Below are positions 56,294-64,000 of a stretch of 64,000 bases of DNA, piece by piece. This DNA is from Agarivorans sp. Alg241-V36 (GTDB lineage Bacteria; Pseudomonadota; Gammaproteobacteria; Enterobacterales; Celerinatantimonadaceae). The stretch's first letter is position 1; each line of letters starts with the position of its first letter. Under the pieces are notes generated by a model. That model saw only the letters and a program-made list of their open reading frames with translations. It did no database searches and had not been told where the DNA came from. The position numbers and the translations under genes are program-made. Location: assembly GCF_900537085.1 (NCBI RefSeq), contig NZ_UNRE01000007.1:119653-183652 (forward strand), written 5' to 3'.

Positions 56294-56670
56294 AGGCTAA
56301 CCACAAGCGCGTTGTTTGATGCGCAACGCAGGAATTGAGAAGATGCGGGGCAGCCTTTCTTTTGCTTCGTAAGCTTTGGCTGTTCAAAGAAAATGACGTC
56401 GCCGTCTAGGCGAAAATTAGGCTAACCACAAGCGCGTTGTTTGATGCGCAACGCAGGAATTGAGAAGATGCGGGGCAGCCTTTCTTTTGCAACTTAAGCT
56501 TTGGCATTTCAAAGAAAGTAACGTCGCCGTCTAGACGAAAATTAGGCTAACCTCAAGCGCGTTGTTTGATGCGCAACGCAGGAATTAAGAAGGTGCGGGG
56601 CAGCCTTTCTTTTGCTTCGCTTTCTTTGGCCACACAAAGAAAAGTACATCGCCGTCAAGGCGAAATCAAA
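56181..56670 (+). repeat. tandem array, about four units of 125 bases
   Basis: Matching points at 56181, 56306, 56431 and 56556 give a period of exactly 125. Each unit has GCGCGTTGTTTGATGCGCAA (first unit diverged), GGAATTrAGAAG, GCGGGGCAGCCTTTCTTTTG, a TTTCTTTG...CAAAGAAA hairpin and CGTCGCCGTC. It is the element's distal two thirds repeated. Confidence 0.85.
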
Positions 56671-56779
56671 GCTAGCCACATGCCAGATAACTAAGGCTTA
56701 TGAATTAACAACATCACCGTTCCCCATAAGCCAGTTAACCAACTAAGGGCAAAGGTTAGAAACATAACCACCCTAACTA

Positions 56780-57193
56780 TTACGGCAATACATTAATCCG
56801 CTCTCGCCCGTTCGACAAATTCTCTACCACTACTTTTGCACCAATTGGCTGGCGTGTTGTCTTGGTTTCTAATATGAACTTTTCACCGCTGTCCATATGC
56901 ACAATGTATTGGTAATGCACTTCTTCCGTTTTAGATACTTGGTGCCCAGCGGCGCCACCAGCTACTGCGCCTGCAACAGTGGCGACGGTTTTACCGCGAC
57001 CTCCGCCAACTTGGTTACCTAACAAGCCGCCAATCGCTGCGCCGCCCACGGTAGCTAAGCCATTGGATTTACTTTTAGTTACACTTTGTTCACTAATTAC
57101 CTCACCGTAGGAAGTTCGCAGCACGGTGATTGGCTCAGAGGCGCAGCCCGCAAGAACAAAGCTAGAGATAAGCAATAAAACTAAATTTTTCAT
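56780..57193 (-). CDS. glycine-zipper lipoprotein (17 kDa antigen-like)
   Basis: A 137-residue lipoprotein: LAGC-AS lipobox, then a glycine-zipper membrane segment (GGAAIGGLLGNQVGGGRGKT and VAGAVAGGAAGHQV) and a C-terminal beta domain (YQYIVHMDSGEKFILETK). This is the SlyB/Pcp-like surface-antigen family of outer-membrane lipoproteins. The Met at 57193 starts a clean signal peptide. The ribosome site is weak. Confidence 0.85.
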   Translation of the reverse strand: MKNLVLLLISSFVLAGCASEPITVLRTSYGEVISEQSVTKSKSNGLATVGGAAIGGLLGNQVGGGRGKTVATVAGAVAGGAAGHQVSKTEEVHYQYIVHMDSGEKFILETKTTRQPIGAKVVVENLSNGRERINVLP

Positions 57194-57314
57194 AATGTTA
57201 CCAAAGAAATTTTTGGCACAATTATACCCAAGCCAAAAACCAAGAAAGGCAAACAATAATCATATTTAGCTCACCTAGGCTCAAAACAAAACATGTTATG
57301 GCAACGGCTAAAAT

Positions 57315-57344
57315 AAAAAGCCCAGCAACTTAGCTGGGCTTTTT
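57315..57344 (-). terminator. terminator after chemoreceptor gene
   Basis: A 12-base stem AAAAAGCCCAGC/GCTGGGCTTTTT with loop AACTTA, 55 bases after the stop of the gene ending at 57399. Confidence 0.85.
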
Positions 57345-57398
57345 ATTGTTACCATCAAAGGTCATTGAAATCGCGATTATGCTAACAGTGACAACCGC

Positions 57399-59036
57399 TT
57401 ACTGCTGAACTTTGAAGGCGCTAGTGACTTGATGCAGGTGTACCGCCAAGCTTGATAGCTCTTTACTGGCGGCTGAAATCTGCTCTGCACTTACTGCGGT
57501 ATGTTCAGCTACCGAGCTAATCGCTACCACGTTTTCTTTAATGTCGTTGGCGACTTGGGTTTGCTCGTACAAGGAGCTAGACACTCGCTCGCTCATATCG
57601 CTTATCACATTAACCCCTTGGTTCATGCCATCAAGGGCGGTATTCACATGCTCCATTTGCGCCACACTTTGGTCAACATTGGTTTTGCTTTGCATCATCA
57701 CCTTAACGGCATTTTGCGAGCCATTTTGTAAACGCTTAATCATTGCCTCAATTTCACCAATCGAGTCTTGAGTGCGCTTAGCAAGAGTTCTAACTTCATC
57801 AGCTACTACTGCAAATCCGCGGCCTTGATCGCCAGCACGGGCAGCTTCAATGGCGGCGTTTAACGCCAGCAAATTGGTTTGCTCGGCAATGCTGCTAATC
57901 ACCGTAAGAATTGAGCCGATGTTATCGCTCTCTTGTTCTAAACCTTGAATAACTTGGGCGGCTTGCTCTACATCATCAGCCAACTGGCTCACCGAAGAAC
58001 GTGCCGCAACTACGGTATCAAAACCCTGATTGGCTTGGTCCATGGTCTGTTTAGTTTGATCAGAAGTATTGTTGGTATGTTCGGCAACATCATCCACCGA
58101 CACACTCAATTGCGATACCGCGGTGGCAACTTGGTCAATCTCAGCTGCTTGTTGTTTTAGGCCTTTTCGAGAGCTGTCGGTAATCACTGAAAGCTCTTCC
58201 GATGAACTAGATACTTGGCTTACCGCAGAAGACACTTCTTGAAGGCTAAGGTTAAAACTGTCGAGCATGTTATTGAAGGCTTTGCCCATGGCGCTTACTT
58301 CTCGCCCGCCAGTTTCTGCAGCACGAACGGTAAGATCTTTGTTTTGTGCCACTTGTTGCATCACCGCCAACAAACCTTGCACGGGCTGGTAAATGCCCTT
58401 GCCAATCACCCAAGCGCCACCGCCCAATGCCACTAGGGTAAGCAGCCAATACACTAGCGAAGACAATAACTTTTGCTGGAAAATAGCATCAACGTCATCA
58501 ACATAAATACCTGTAGCCACTAGCCAATTCCAGCCATCGATGCTTTTGGCATAGGTGACCTTGTCACTTAATGCTGTCTGATTAGGCTTGTTCCATTGAT
58601 AGTTAACTTGAGCAACACCTGTGGCCTTAACTTGTTGCCACATCTCTTGGATGAGGTACACACCGTTAGGATCTTTAACTTGAGACCAATCAGTATTTTC
58701 CTTTTTTAAATTAACCCCGTAAGCCAGCATTTTCATGCTTTTATCTACAATAAATAAGTATTGGTCGCCCTCATAACGTAGCCCTCTAATTAAGGCTAAG
58801 GCTTGGCTTTTTGCTTCTTGCTCGCTGAGTTGGCCACTTATAGAGAGCTGGCGATAGTGCTCAACGCTGTCGGCGCTTACTTCAACCAGCGCTTTTAATT
58901 TGTCGATACGGTCAGCGAGTAAACTGCGTTTTAGTTCTTGCATAGACAGCAGTTGTAAAACTACTAATACCGATATGGCTAAGCCCACCAGCATAAACAG
59001 TTTCTGGCGTATAGAAAAAGATTTAAAGTATTCCAT
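57399..59036 (-). CDS. methyl-accepting chemotaxis protein with single Cache domain
   Basis: A 545-residue chemoreceptor. Membrane helix 1 is near residues 13-31, then a periplasmic Cache-type sensor ([37 protein letters not shown]), helix 2 near 190-212, HAMP, and a cytoplasmic signalling domain. The hairpin tip is [32 protein letters not shown]. It reports a small ligand, perhaps an organic acid, to CheA. No chemotaxis genes nearby. No C-terminal pentapeptide of the NWETF type; it ends SAFKVQQ. Confidence 0.93.
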   Translation of the reverse strand: MEYFKSFSIRQKLFMLVGLAISVLVVLQLLSMQELKRSLLADRIDKLKALVEVSADSVEHYRQLSISGQLSEQEAKSQALALIRGLRYEGDQYLFIVDKSMKMLAYGVNLKKENTDWSQVKDPNGVYLIQEMWQQVKATGVAQVNYQWNKPNQTALSDKVTYAKSIDGWNWLVATGIYVDDVDAIFQQKLLSSLVYWLLTLVALGGGAWVIGKGIYQPVQGLLAVMQQVAQNKDLTVRAAETGGREVSAMGKAFNNMLDSFNLSLQEVSSAVSQVSSSSEELSVITDSSRKGLKQQAAEIDQVATAVSQLSVSVDDVAEHTNNTSDQTKQTMDQANQGFDTVVAARSSVSQLADDVEQAAQVIQGLEQESDNIGSILTVISSIAEQTNLLALNAAIEAARAGDQGRGFAVVADEVRTLAKRTQDSIGEIEAMIKRLQNGSQNAVKVMMQSKTNVDQSVAQMEHVNTALDGMNQGVNVISDMSERVSSSLYEQTQVANDIKENVVAISSVAEHTAVSAEQISAASKELSSLAVHLHQVTSAFKVQQ

Positions 59037-59440
59037 TACTTACCTTGTTTTAAGTTGTCATTTTTACCGAAAATCGAAGCAGATTAGCTTCAAATCGCAT
59101 CTTTTAGGTGATGCTTTTAATAGGTTGGCGGCATTTTAATAACATAATGAGGGTATGAAAACTCAATAGTCATATAATTCATTTACATGATTACTTATTA
59201 AACGGAACTGGTATAGAAAACCTACAAAGCGCGTTTTTTGCTAATCTGAGTAGCCAGGTACAACCGCCATTAGGCCATTGTTGTAGCCATAATCAGCGGG
59301 AGTACACTAGGCATTTTATCAACAATCTCTGCTAGGTATTAACTCAGTATTCACTGTCACAAAAACCGTAAACCACATAGAAAATCTAGGCTTATTGGTT
59401 AACACTTAAGCAAAGCTATTTTTTTAGCGAGACATCATTA

Positions 59441-61351
59441 GTGCGACTATTATCCAAGCGAAAAACCATCCATCTACGCATCGCCTTGGTGTTTGTTCTC
59501 TTCAGTTTGTTAATAACGTTTTGCTCATCATTAATAAGTTGGCACTACCAAAAACTAGCGATTTCGTCACTACTCGAAGGGCGGGAGCAATTGGAAGAAA
59601 ATCACACTTTAGAGGCTATTGAAGAGATTACCTCTAGCTTCGAAAATACCCTAATCGCTATTAGCTCCAGTAATGCCTTGGACACATTGTTAACGGCTAA
59701 CCGCGCCACTACTTTGCCTCGCCTTAAGCTACGCCAACTTTTTATCGCTTTAGCCAAGGCGCGACCAGAACTGCTGCACTTACGCTATATTGACCAGCAT
59801 GGCTTAGAGCAAGTAAGAGTTAATCATTCCCCGCAAAACCGCGAGTTTTACGTTGTGCTAGACGAGCAATTACAAGACAAATCTCAGCGTTATTACTTTC
59901 AGGAAGCTCGAGTTTTAAAGGAAGGGGAGATTTGGTACTCCCATTTAGATTTAAACTATGAAAACGGTAAGCTAAACCAACCCTTACAACCCACCATACG
60001 GGTAGCAACGCCGGTTTACGTAAACGAACTATTTCGTGGCATCATCATCTTAAACGTCGACGCCAAACCTCTGATTGCTGCACTTGAATACTCCTCGGTT
60101 TTCACCGTGACCTTAATTGATGCTCAAGGAGAATTATTAAGCCATCCTGATCCCACTAAATCTTGGAGTGCCTACTTTCCTGAACGGGGAGGATTAACGG
60201 AGGTATACCCAGAACTCATTAGTGAATTAAATCCAGCAAAAATGGCTGCTAAACACAGCTACCGAATGGACTTAGAAAACAGCTTTAATAATCGACAGGG
60301 CTTATGGGTACTAAAACAACCCAAGCCTCAAACCCTTGCCGAGCTCTATCAAAACAGTCGCTATGCGGTGCTAACCAGCACCCTGATTATTTTACTTATT
60401 GCCCTTCCCCTAGCTTGGTTAGTTGCTATTTACCCCACTAATCTACAAAGCAGATTAAGCAATGCACTTTATGCGCTGCACGCTAGCCGCAAACTGCTAG
60501 ATAAGCACATTATGTCTAGCACCACCGACAGTAACGGCGTTATCACCGAATTTAGCAGTGCTGCCGCACAAGCCTTTGAAGTAGAAAGAAAAACAATTAT
60601 AGGTAAAACCCACAGCGCAATTCGCCACCCCGATACCTCAACTAAAGTACATAGAGAGCTTTGGGACTCAATATTGTCGGGCAAACCTTGGCAAGGCGAG
60701 CTAAAAAACCAAACTAATTCAGGAAAAACGCTGTGGATAGAAACAGTCATTACCCCCAGGAAAAACGATCAAGGTAAGATATGCGGCTTCACTCAAATCT
60801 CCCACGACATAACCTTACGCAAAGCTATGGAAGCCTTGAGTAGCACCGACAGCCTTACCGAAACGCATAACAGAAGAAAGCTAGACCAACTATTAGAACA
60901 GCAAGCTCAGCGCTATCAGCGGGCTAATGAAGATTTTGCCATTATCATCATCGATATTGACCACTTTAAACAAATCAATGACGTTTATGGCCACCAAGCG
61001 GGAGACAAGGTTCTGGTAGAAGTGGCAAGTAGCTTAAAGGAAACCAGTCGGCAAATTGATGAAGTTGGCCGCTGGGGCGGCGAAGAGTTTTTGGTTATCT
61101 GCCCACTTACCGATCTTGAAGGTGCATACAAATTGGCAGAAAAACTACGCGCCGCTATCGCAACCAAATTGTTTTTACCTGATAAGCAAATCACTGCCAG
61201 TTTTGGCGTAGCTCAATACCTCAGTGACGAAGCCACCAACCACTTTGTGCATCGAGCAGATTTAGCCTTATATGAAGCTAAAAGCCAAGGCCGTAATCGG
61301 GTGATAGCCGCGCCAAACGAGCTTAGTGAACAAGTCCACAGCAAAACTTAA
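59441..61351 (+). CDS. diguanylate cyclase with periplasmic sensor, PAS and GGDEF
   Basis: A 636-residue membrane protein. Helix near 17-37, a large periplasmic Cache-like region (LLHLRYIDQHGLEQVRVN, FRGIIILNVDAKPLI), helix near 315-335, a PAS domain (about 350-460; IMSSTTDSNGVITEFSSAA, QISHDITLRKAME), and a GGDEF domain with GGEEF at 546-550. RQID lies exactly five residues before it, the inhibitory I-site. It should make cyclic di-GMP with feedback control. The start is GTG with a weak ribosome site. Monocistronic. Confidence 0.92.
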   Translation: MRLLSKRKTIHLRIALVFVLFSLLITFCSSLISWHYQKLAISSLLEGREQLEENHTLEAIEEITSSFENTLIAISSSNALDTLLTANRATTLPRLKLRQLFIALAKARPELLHLRYIDQHGLEQVRVNHSPQNREFYVVLDEQLQDKSQRYYFQEARVLKEGEIWYSHLDLNYENGKLNQPLQPTIRVATPVYVNELFRGIIILNVDAKPLIAALEYSSVFTVTLIDAQGELLSHPDPTKSWSAYFPERGGLTEVYPELISELNPAKMAAKHSYRMDLENSFNNRQGLWVLKQPKPQTLAELYQNSRYAVLTSTLIILLIALPLAWLVAIYPTNLQSRLSNALYALHASRKLLDKHIMSSTTDSNGVITEFSSAAAQAFEVERKTIIGKTHSAIRHPDTSTKVHRELWDSILSGKPWQGELKNQTNSGKTLWIETVITPRKNDQGKICGFTQISHDITLRKAMEALSSTDSLTETHNRRKLDQLLEQQAQRYQRANEDFAIIIIDIDHFKQINDVYGHQAGDKVLVEVASSLKETSRQIDEVGRWGGEEFLVICPLTDLEGAYKLAEKLRAAIATKLFLPDKQITASFGVAQYLSDEATNHFVHRADLALYEAKSQGRNRVIAAPNELSEQVHSKT

Positions 61352-61557
61352 GAAGCGTTATCTTACTAAAGCTGTATTAATCAACATACTGGCTTAAGCA
61401 CCAGCAACTTCATTTTGACGTTCTCGCACCAGAGTGCGATAACAATCATCACTTATTGATGATTTAACCAGCAAGTCAGTTTCACGTTGCTATATTCAAC
61501 TTGCTCGTAGCGGTAAGTAAAGCGAGTTCATCTCAAAAACAATCCAAGGAAGGCAAC

Positions 61558-62592
61558 ATGAAAAATAAATCACTAAAAGTGATAACGAGCTGGTTATTGG
61601 TTTCAGTCATCAGCTTCGCTGCGCAAGCAGCTGAAGAAGTAAGACTAAAGCATGCTCACTTCACCCCTTACTTCGAAAATGGCTTTGATAGCGCAGAGCT
61701 AGAAGGCGCGGTAGAAGTGAAAAATATTGGCCCTAATAAGCAGGTTTGGCTGCATTACCAAACAGCCAGCGGTGAGTGGCTAGATCACCCAGCCTTTTAT
61801 GTGGGGGCCAGCCATAGCGGCTACGAGAACTTTGCTTTTAGATTACCGCTGGAAGGCTCGGTAGCTGCTACCCAGTTTGCCATTAAGTATCAAGTAAATG
61901 GACAAATCTACTGGGACAATAACCAGCAACAAAATTATCAATTTAATGACTACCAACAAACCAACCTAGCTCATCAAGCGGTAGCACTAGATGACGCCTA
62001 CAGAGCAAGCAGCTTGATTACCCTTACAGCCAGAGCTAGATCCCAGAGTAGTGAAGACAAGGTAACAATGGTTTACTCCGACAACAATTTTCAAACAAGC
62101 TATCGAAAAGAATTGAGCTTAAGCCACATTGTAGCCGACGAACATGGCCTAAGTGGGGTTTGGAGCGGTCAGCAATACATCGAATACTACCGTCATATTT
62201 CCTTTTATTTAGAGTATAGCGACGGGCAAACCAGCCACGTTGATAACTATTATGGCAAAAACTATCGACTGTTTGATACCGGCGAAAAACTCGGCCAAGG
62301 CCCACTATTGCAGCGTTACCCGCAAGTTTATTTTCGCGGCGGACCCACTAGCTGGAACTCGATTCCGATGACCCTAATCGACGATTACACTTGGTCTATT
62401 GTGGTGTATTTTGATGGCACCACCGACTATAAGTTTGATGTCTACGATGACTGGTCACGTAACTTTGGTGACAATAACAATGACGGTATTGCAGATTTAA
62501 ACGGCGCTAACTTAACAGTAAACAGCGCAGGCTCCACGAGAATTACCTTTAATAGCCTAAGTGGCGCCTATCAAGCAACGCTATTGCACTAG
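61558..62592 (+). CDS. secreted protein of starch-binding-type domains
   Basis: A 344-residue secreted protein without a catalytic domain. Signal peptide MKNKSLKVITSWLL...QAA, then a CBM21-like module (VEVKNIGPNKQVWLHYQT, FAIKYQVNGQIYWDNN) and a second, diverged copy (SFYLEYSDGQ, VDNYYGKNY). The C-terminal domain (VYFRGGPTSWNSIPMTLI, DYKFDVYDDWSRNFGDN) resembles the starch-binding domains on marine alpha-amylases. It probably binds alpha-glucan outside the cell. AAGGAAGG lies before the ATG at 61558; the frame is open further up but without a ribosome site. Confidence 0.8.
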   Translation: MKNKSLKVITSWLLVSVISFAAQAAEEVRLKHAHFTPYFENGFDSAELEGAVEVKNIGPNKQVWLHYQTASGEWLDHPAFYVGASHSGYENFAFRLPLEGSVAATQFAIKYQVNGQIYWDNNQQQNYQFNDYQQTNLAHQAVALDDAYRASSLITLTARARSQSSEDKVTMVYSDNNFQTSYRKELSLSHIVADEHGLSGVWSGQQYIEYYRHISFYLEYSDGQTSHVDNYYGKNYRLFDTGEKLGQGPLLQRYPQVYFRGGPTSWNSIPMTLIDDYTWSIVVYFDGTTDYKFDVYDDWSRNFGDNNNDGIADLNGANLTVNSAGSTRITFNSLSGAYQATLLH

Positions 62593-62609
62593 AAGCACTA
62601 GTAAAAACA

Positions 62610-62631
62610 AGCCTCGCACTATGGCGAGGCT
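62610..62631. terminator. hairpin between convergent genes
   Basis: A stem AGCCTCGC/GCGAGGCT with loop ACTATG between the starch-binding-type gene and the CBM6 gene. The T tract is poor, so termination may be weak. Confidence 0.55.
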
Positions 62632-62668
62632 ATATCTTCAAGTCGTTGTCTTGCTAGCTAATAAGGAG

Positions 62669-63136
62669 CTATTTTAGGTTTAGCTCAAACCAGTTAATGT
62701 TAAATAAATAACCAGACGAACCTTTAAAATTAAAGCGCAGCGTTTGCTCGCCGGCTTCGAGGCTCAAGCTGTTTTCAAGGCTTACCCAGTTTTGCCAACC
62801 ACCGGTGCCTTTTACCTTAACCGTGGCTTTTTCGGCATCATTGGCTAGCACCGCAATGCGTCCACCGTTGGTATCACTGGCTACTCGCACGGTAAATGTG
62901 TATTCGCCCGCCGCTGGAACGTTAATGGTATATTCCACCCAATCGCCATTTTCAATATAACCAACATTGTTGCCGCCATCAGCGTCGGCTGTAGGCTCGG
63001 TTTGCACCCCATTTTGCTGGCTATAGTTTTCTGCCTTTACTTTTATCGCTGCATTTGCAGCCGTGCTTAAGCCAGCCATAGCCACCAAGGCGCTTGTTAG
63101 CATTAGGTTTTTAATTTGCTTAGGTAAAATGCTCAT
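62669..63136 (-). CDS. secreted CBM6 carbohydrate-binding protein
   Basis: A 155-residue exported protein: a signal peptide (LMLTSALVAMAGLSTAANA), then a single CBM6 module with the typical opening IKVKAENYSQQNGV, NNVGYIENGDWVEYTINVP, and the end LRFNFKGSSGYLFNINWFEL, which carries the conserved aromatic and Asn ligands. CBM6 modules bind xylan, agarose or beta-glucans. This one stands alone without an enzyme. GAGGGAG precedes ATG. An AGCGCT-type operator lies about 150 bases upstream, linking it to the GH52 region. Confidence 0.88.
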   Translation of the reverse strand: MSILPKQIKNLMLTSALVAMAGLSTAANAAIKVKAENYSQQNGVQTEPTADADGGNNVGYIENGDWVEYTINVPAAGEYTFTVRVASDTNGGRIAVLANDAEKATVKVKGTGGWQNWVSLENSLSLEAGEQTLRFNFKGSSGYLFNINWFELNLK

Positions 63137-63285
63137 AGATTTGCTCCCTCATTATCTCTTCGAAAATTGCTTACTGGCCAATTGTTGTTGTGGCTTGATA
63201 CAGCATTAAGCGAGTGTTCAAAATTCGGCCTAGATCCAAACTACCTAGATTTATTTCATCAGTTAAATTTATTTATCGAAGATTA

Positions 63286-63299
63286 TGTTAGCGCTCACA
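63286..63299. promoter_or_regulatory. LacI-family-like operator before the CBM6 gene
   Basis: TGTTAGCGCTCACA matches the palindrome at 43402-43417 except for one arm base. It lies upstream of the CBM6 gene and far from the other copies. Confidence 0.55.
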
Positions 63300-63339
63300 C
63301 TCACTGCTTAATTTAGTTAGGGCTTATAAGAAAACGGCA

Positions 63340-64000
63340 TGGAAGATGACCCGTCCTAAGATAGGTTGACGATTTTTAGGCCAGCTCCAGTAGCTGGCCT
63401 TTTCTATTGTGCACCTGATTGGGCGTTTTCATATTTAAACTCAGATGCGGCCTCATAGCGTTGTATATCGCTATCGATTCTTTTACAAGTATCTTCATTT
63501 CTTTAAGCGTTTTACATCGGTACAGTAAAAACTCCTGCTTCAGTATTCCGTTTATCCTTTCCGCCAACGCATTTTGGTAGCAATCATAACCGTCTGTCAT
63601 CGAGGGTCGAATTTGGTTTATCAACAGTTCATCCTGATAAACTGCCGAGCAGTATTGTGAGCCTCGGTCTGAGTGGTGTACCGTGTTAGCGATATAGCGC
63701 TTATCTTTAACCGCCATTTTCAGGGCCTTCACTACGCTGTCAGCTTTCATGTCCTCACTCAAGTGATGACCGACTATTTTACGAGAAGCAGCATCGGTCA
63801 CCAGCGACAGATAGTGTACACCTTGGTCTGATTCAAGATAGGTTATGTCGCTAACCAGTACATGCTCTGCATCATGTAACCCTTCCTCTTTCAGCAGGTT
63901 AGGATGTTTCTTCATCCAGTGCTTGCTGAATGTCGTTTTGGTGAAGCTTCTCTTTGGTTTAACCAGCAAACCATCACGTCTCAAATAGGCAAAGAGCCCA
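63340..64000 (-). mobile_element. IS3-family insertion sequence, left part only
   Basis: A transposase gene of the IS3 family runs off the right edge. The element's left end is probably in the GGAAGATGACCCGTCCTAAG stretch near 63341-63360, but the terminal repeat cannot be confirmed without the other end. Confidence 0.6.
63376..64000 (-). CDS. IS3-family transposase (OrfB part), cut by right edge
   Basis: The C-terminal 207 residues of an rve-type DDE integrase. The visible N-side reads GLFAYLRRDGLLVKPKR. The DDE triad is in VSDITYLES (Asp), HHSDRGSQY (Asp) and NALAERINGILKQE (Glu). It ends NMKTPNQVHNRKGQ. The frame stays open past the edge, so the TTG at 63984 is not a true start. Nothing seen suggests inactivation in this part. 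Confidence 0.9.
   Translation of the reverse strand, partial: GLFAYLRRDGLLVKPKRSFTKTTFSKHWMKKHPNLLKEEGLHDAEHVLVSDITYLESDQGVHYLSLVTDAASRKIVGHHLSEDMKADSVVKALKMAVKDKRYIANTVHHSDRGSQYCSAVYQDELLINQIRPSMTDGYDCYQNALAERINGILKQEFLLYRCKTLKEMKILVKESIAIYNAMRPHLSLNMKTPNQVHNRKGQLLELA

Noticed and set aside
56181..56670. CRISPR array
   Set aside because: Units of 125 bases are similar along their whole length, with no short repeat/unique spacer pattern and no cas genes.
54637..56670. Integron cassette with attC sites
   Set aside because: Repeat size and the 125 period recall attC arrays, but I find no paired core sites of the GTTRRRY/RYYYAAC type in the right places, and only one gene.

Overview
The window looks like chromosome of a marine, polysaccharide-degrading gammaproteobacterium, most like Agarivorans or a related Alteromonadales genus. 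This is inferred from gene content: the ilvY-ilvC and argP-argO divergent pairs, ubiK, ybaK, topB and yiaA are of gammaproteobacterial type, and they sit among many secreted lipoproteins and carbohydrate-binding proteins. No rRNA, tRNA or CRISPR array was recognised.

Layout. 0-9 kb: a cut-off secreted protein, a large lipoprotein, an eight-heme cytochrome c with TPR repeats, three GNAT acetyltransferases (two are tandem paralogues), a DUF1993 protein and a DUF4397-repeat lipoprotein. 9.5-18.7 kb: a cytoplasmic GH3 glycosidase, a DinB-like protein, YiaA, a small locus made of a DUF2145 protein plus two Ala/Gly-rich secreted paralogues opposite an XRE regulator, a secreted alpha/beta hydrolase, a diguanylate cyclase and a 2TM protein. 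19-35 kb: an AbgT transporter, a DctPQM TRAP transporter, topoisomerase III (TTG start), glycerate kinase, argP/argO, small membrane proteins, an EamA exporter, class II DAHP synthase, a divergent LacI-type regulator, a DUF1349 protein and a GlsB-like protein.

35-50 kb is the most coherent region. It holds a four-gene carbohydrate ABC importer, a XylR-like AraC regulator and a GH52 beta-xylosidase, followed by an M4-like lipoprotein peptidase. Next come two tandem copies of a three-gene cassette (lipoprotein A, CBM-like lipoprotein B, CBM-like secreted protein C), each closed by a hairpin. Near-palindromes around TGTnAGCGCTnACA lie in front of the importer, GH52, both cassettes and a CBM6 protein at 63 kb, suggesting one LacI-family-controlled regulon. 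The importer and GH52 promoters also share a second block at the same spacing. The likely joint task is binding xylan or xylo-oligosaccharide at the surface, importing it and cleaving it in the cytoplasm.

50-64 kb: ubiK, a periplasmic binding protein, ybaK, ilvY/ilvC, then an accessory patch. That patch has one orphan gene with a HEPN-like RNxxxH motif between 183-base direct repeats, followed by an inverted copy and a 125-base-period tandem array. After it come a glycine-zipper lipoprotein, a chemoreceptor, a membrane diguanylate cyclase, a secreted protein of starch-binding-type domains without a catalytic domain, the CBM6 protein and an IS3-family transposase cut by the right edge.
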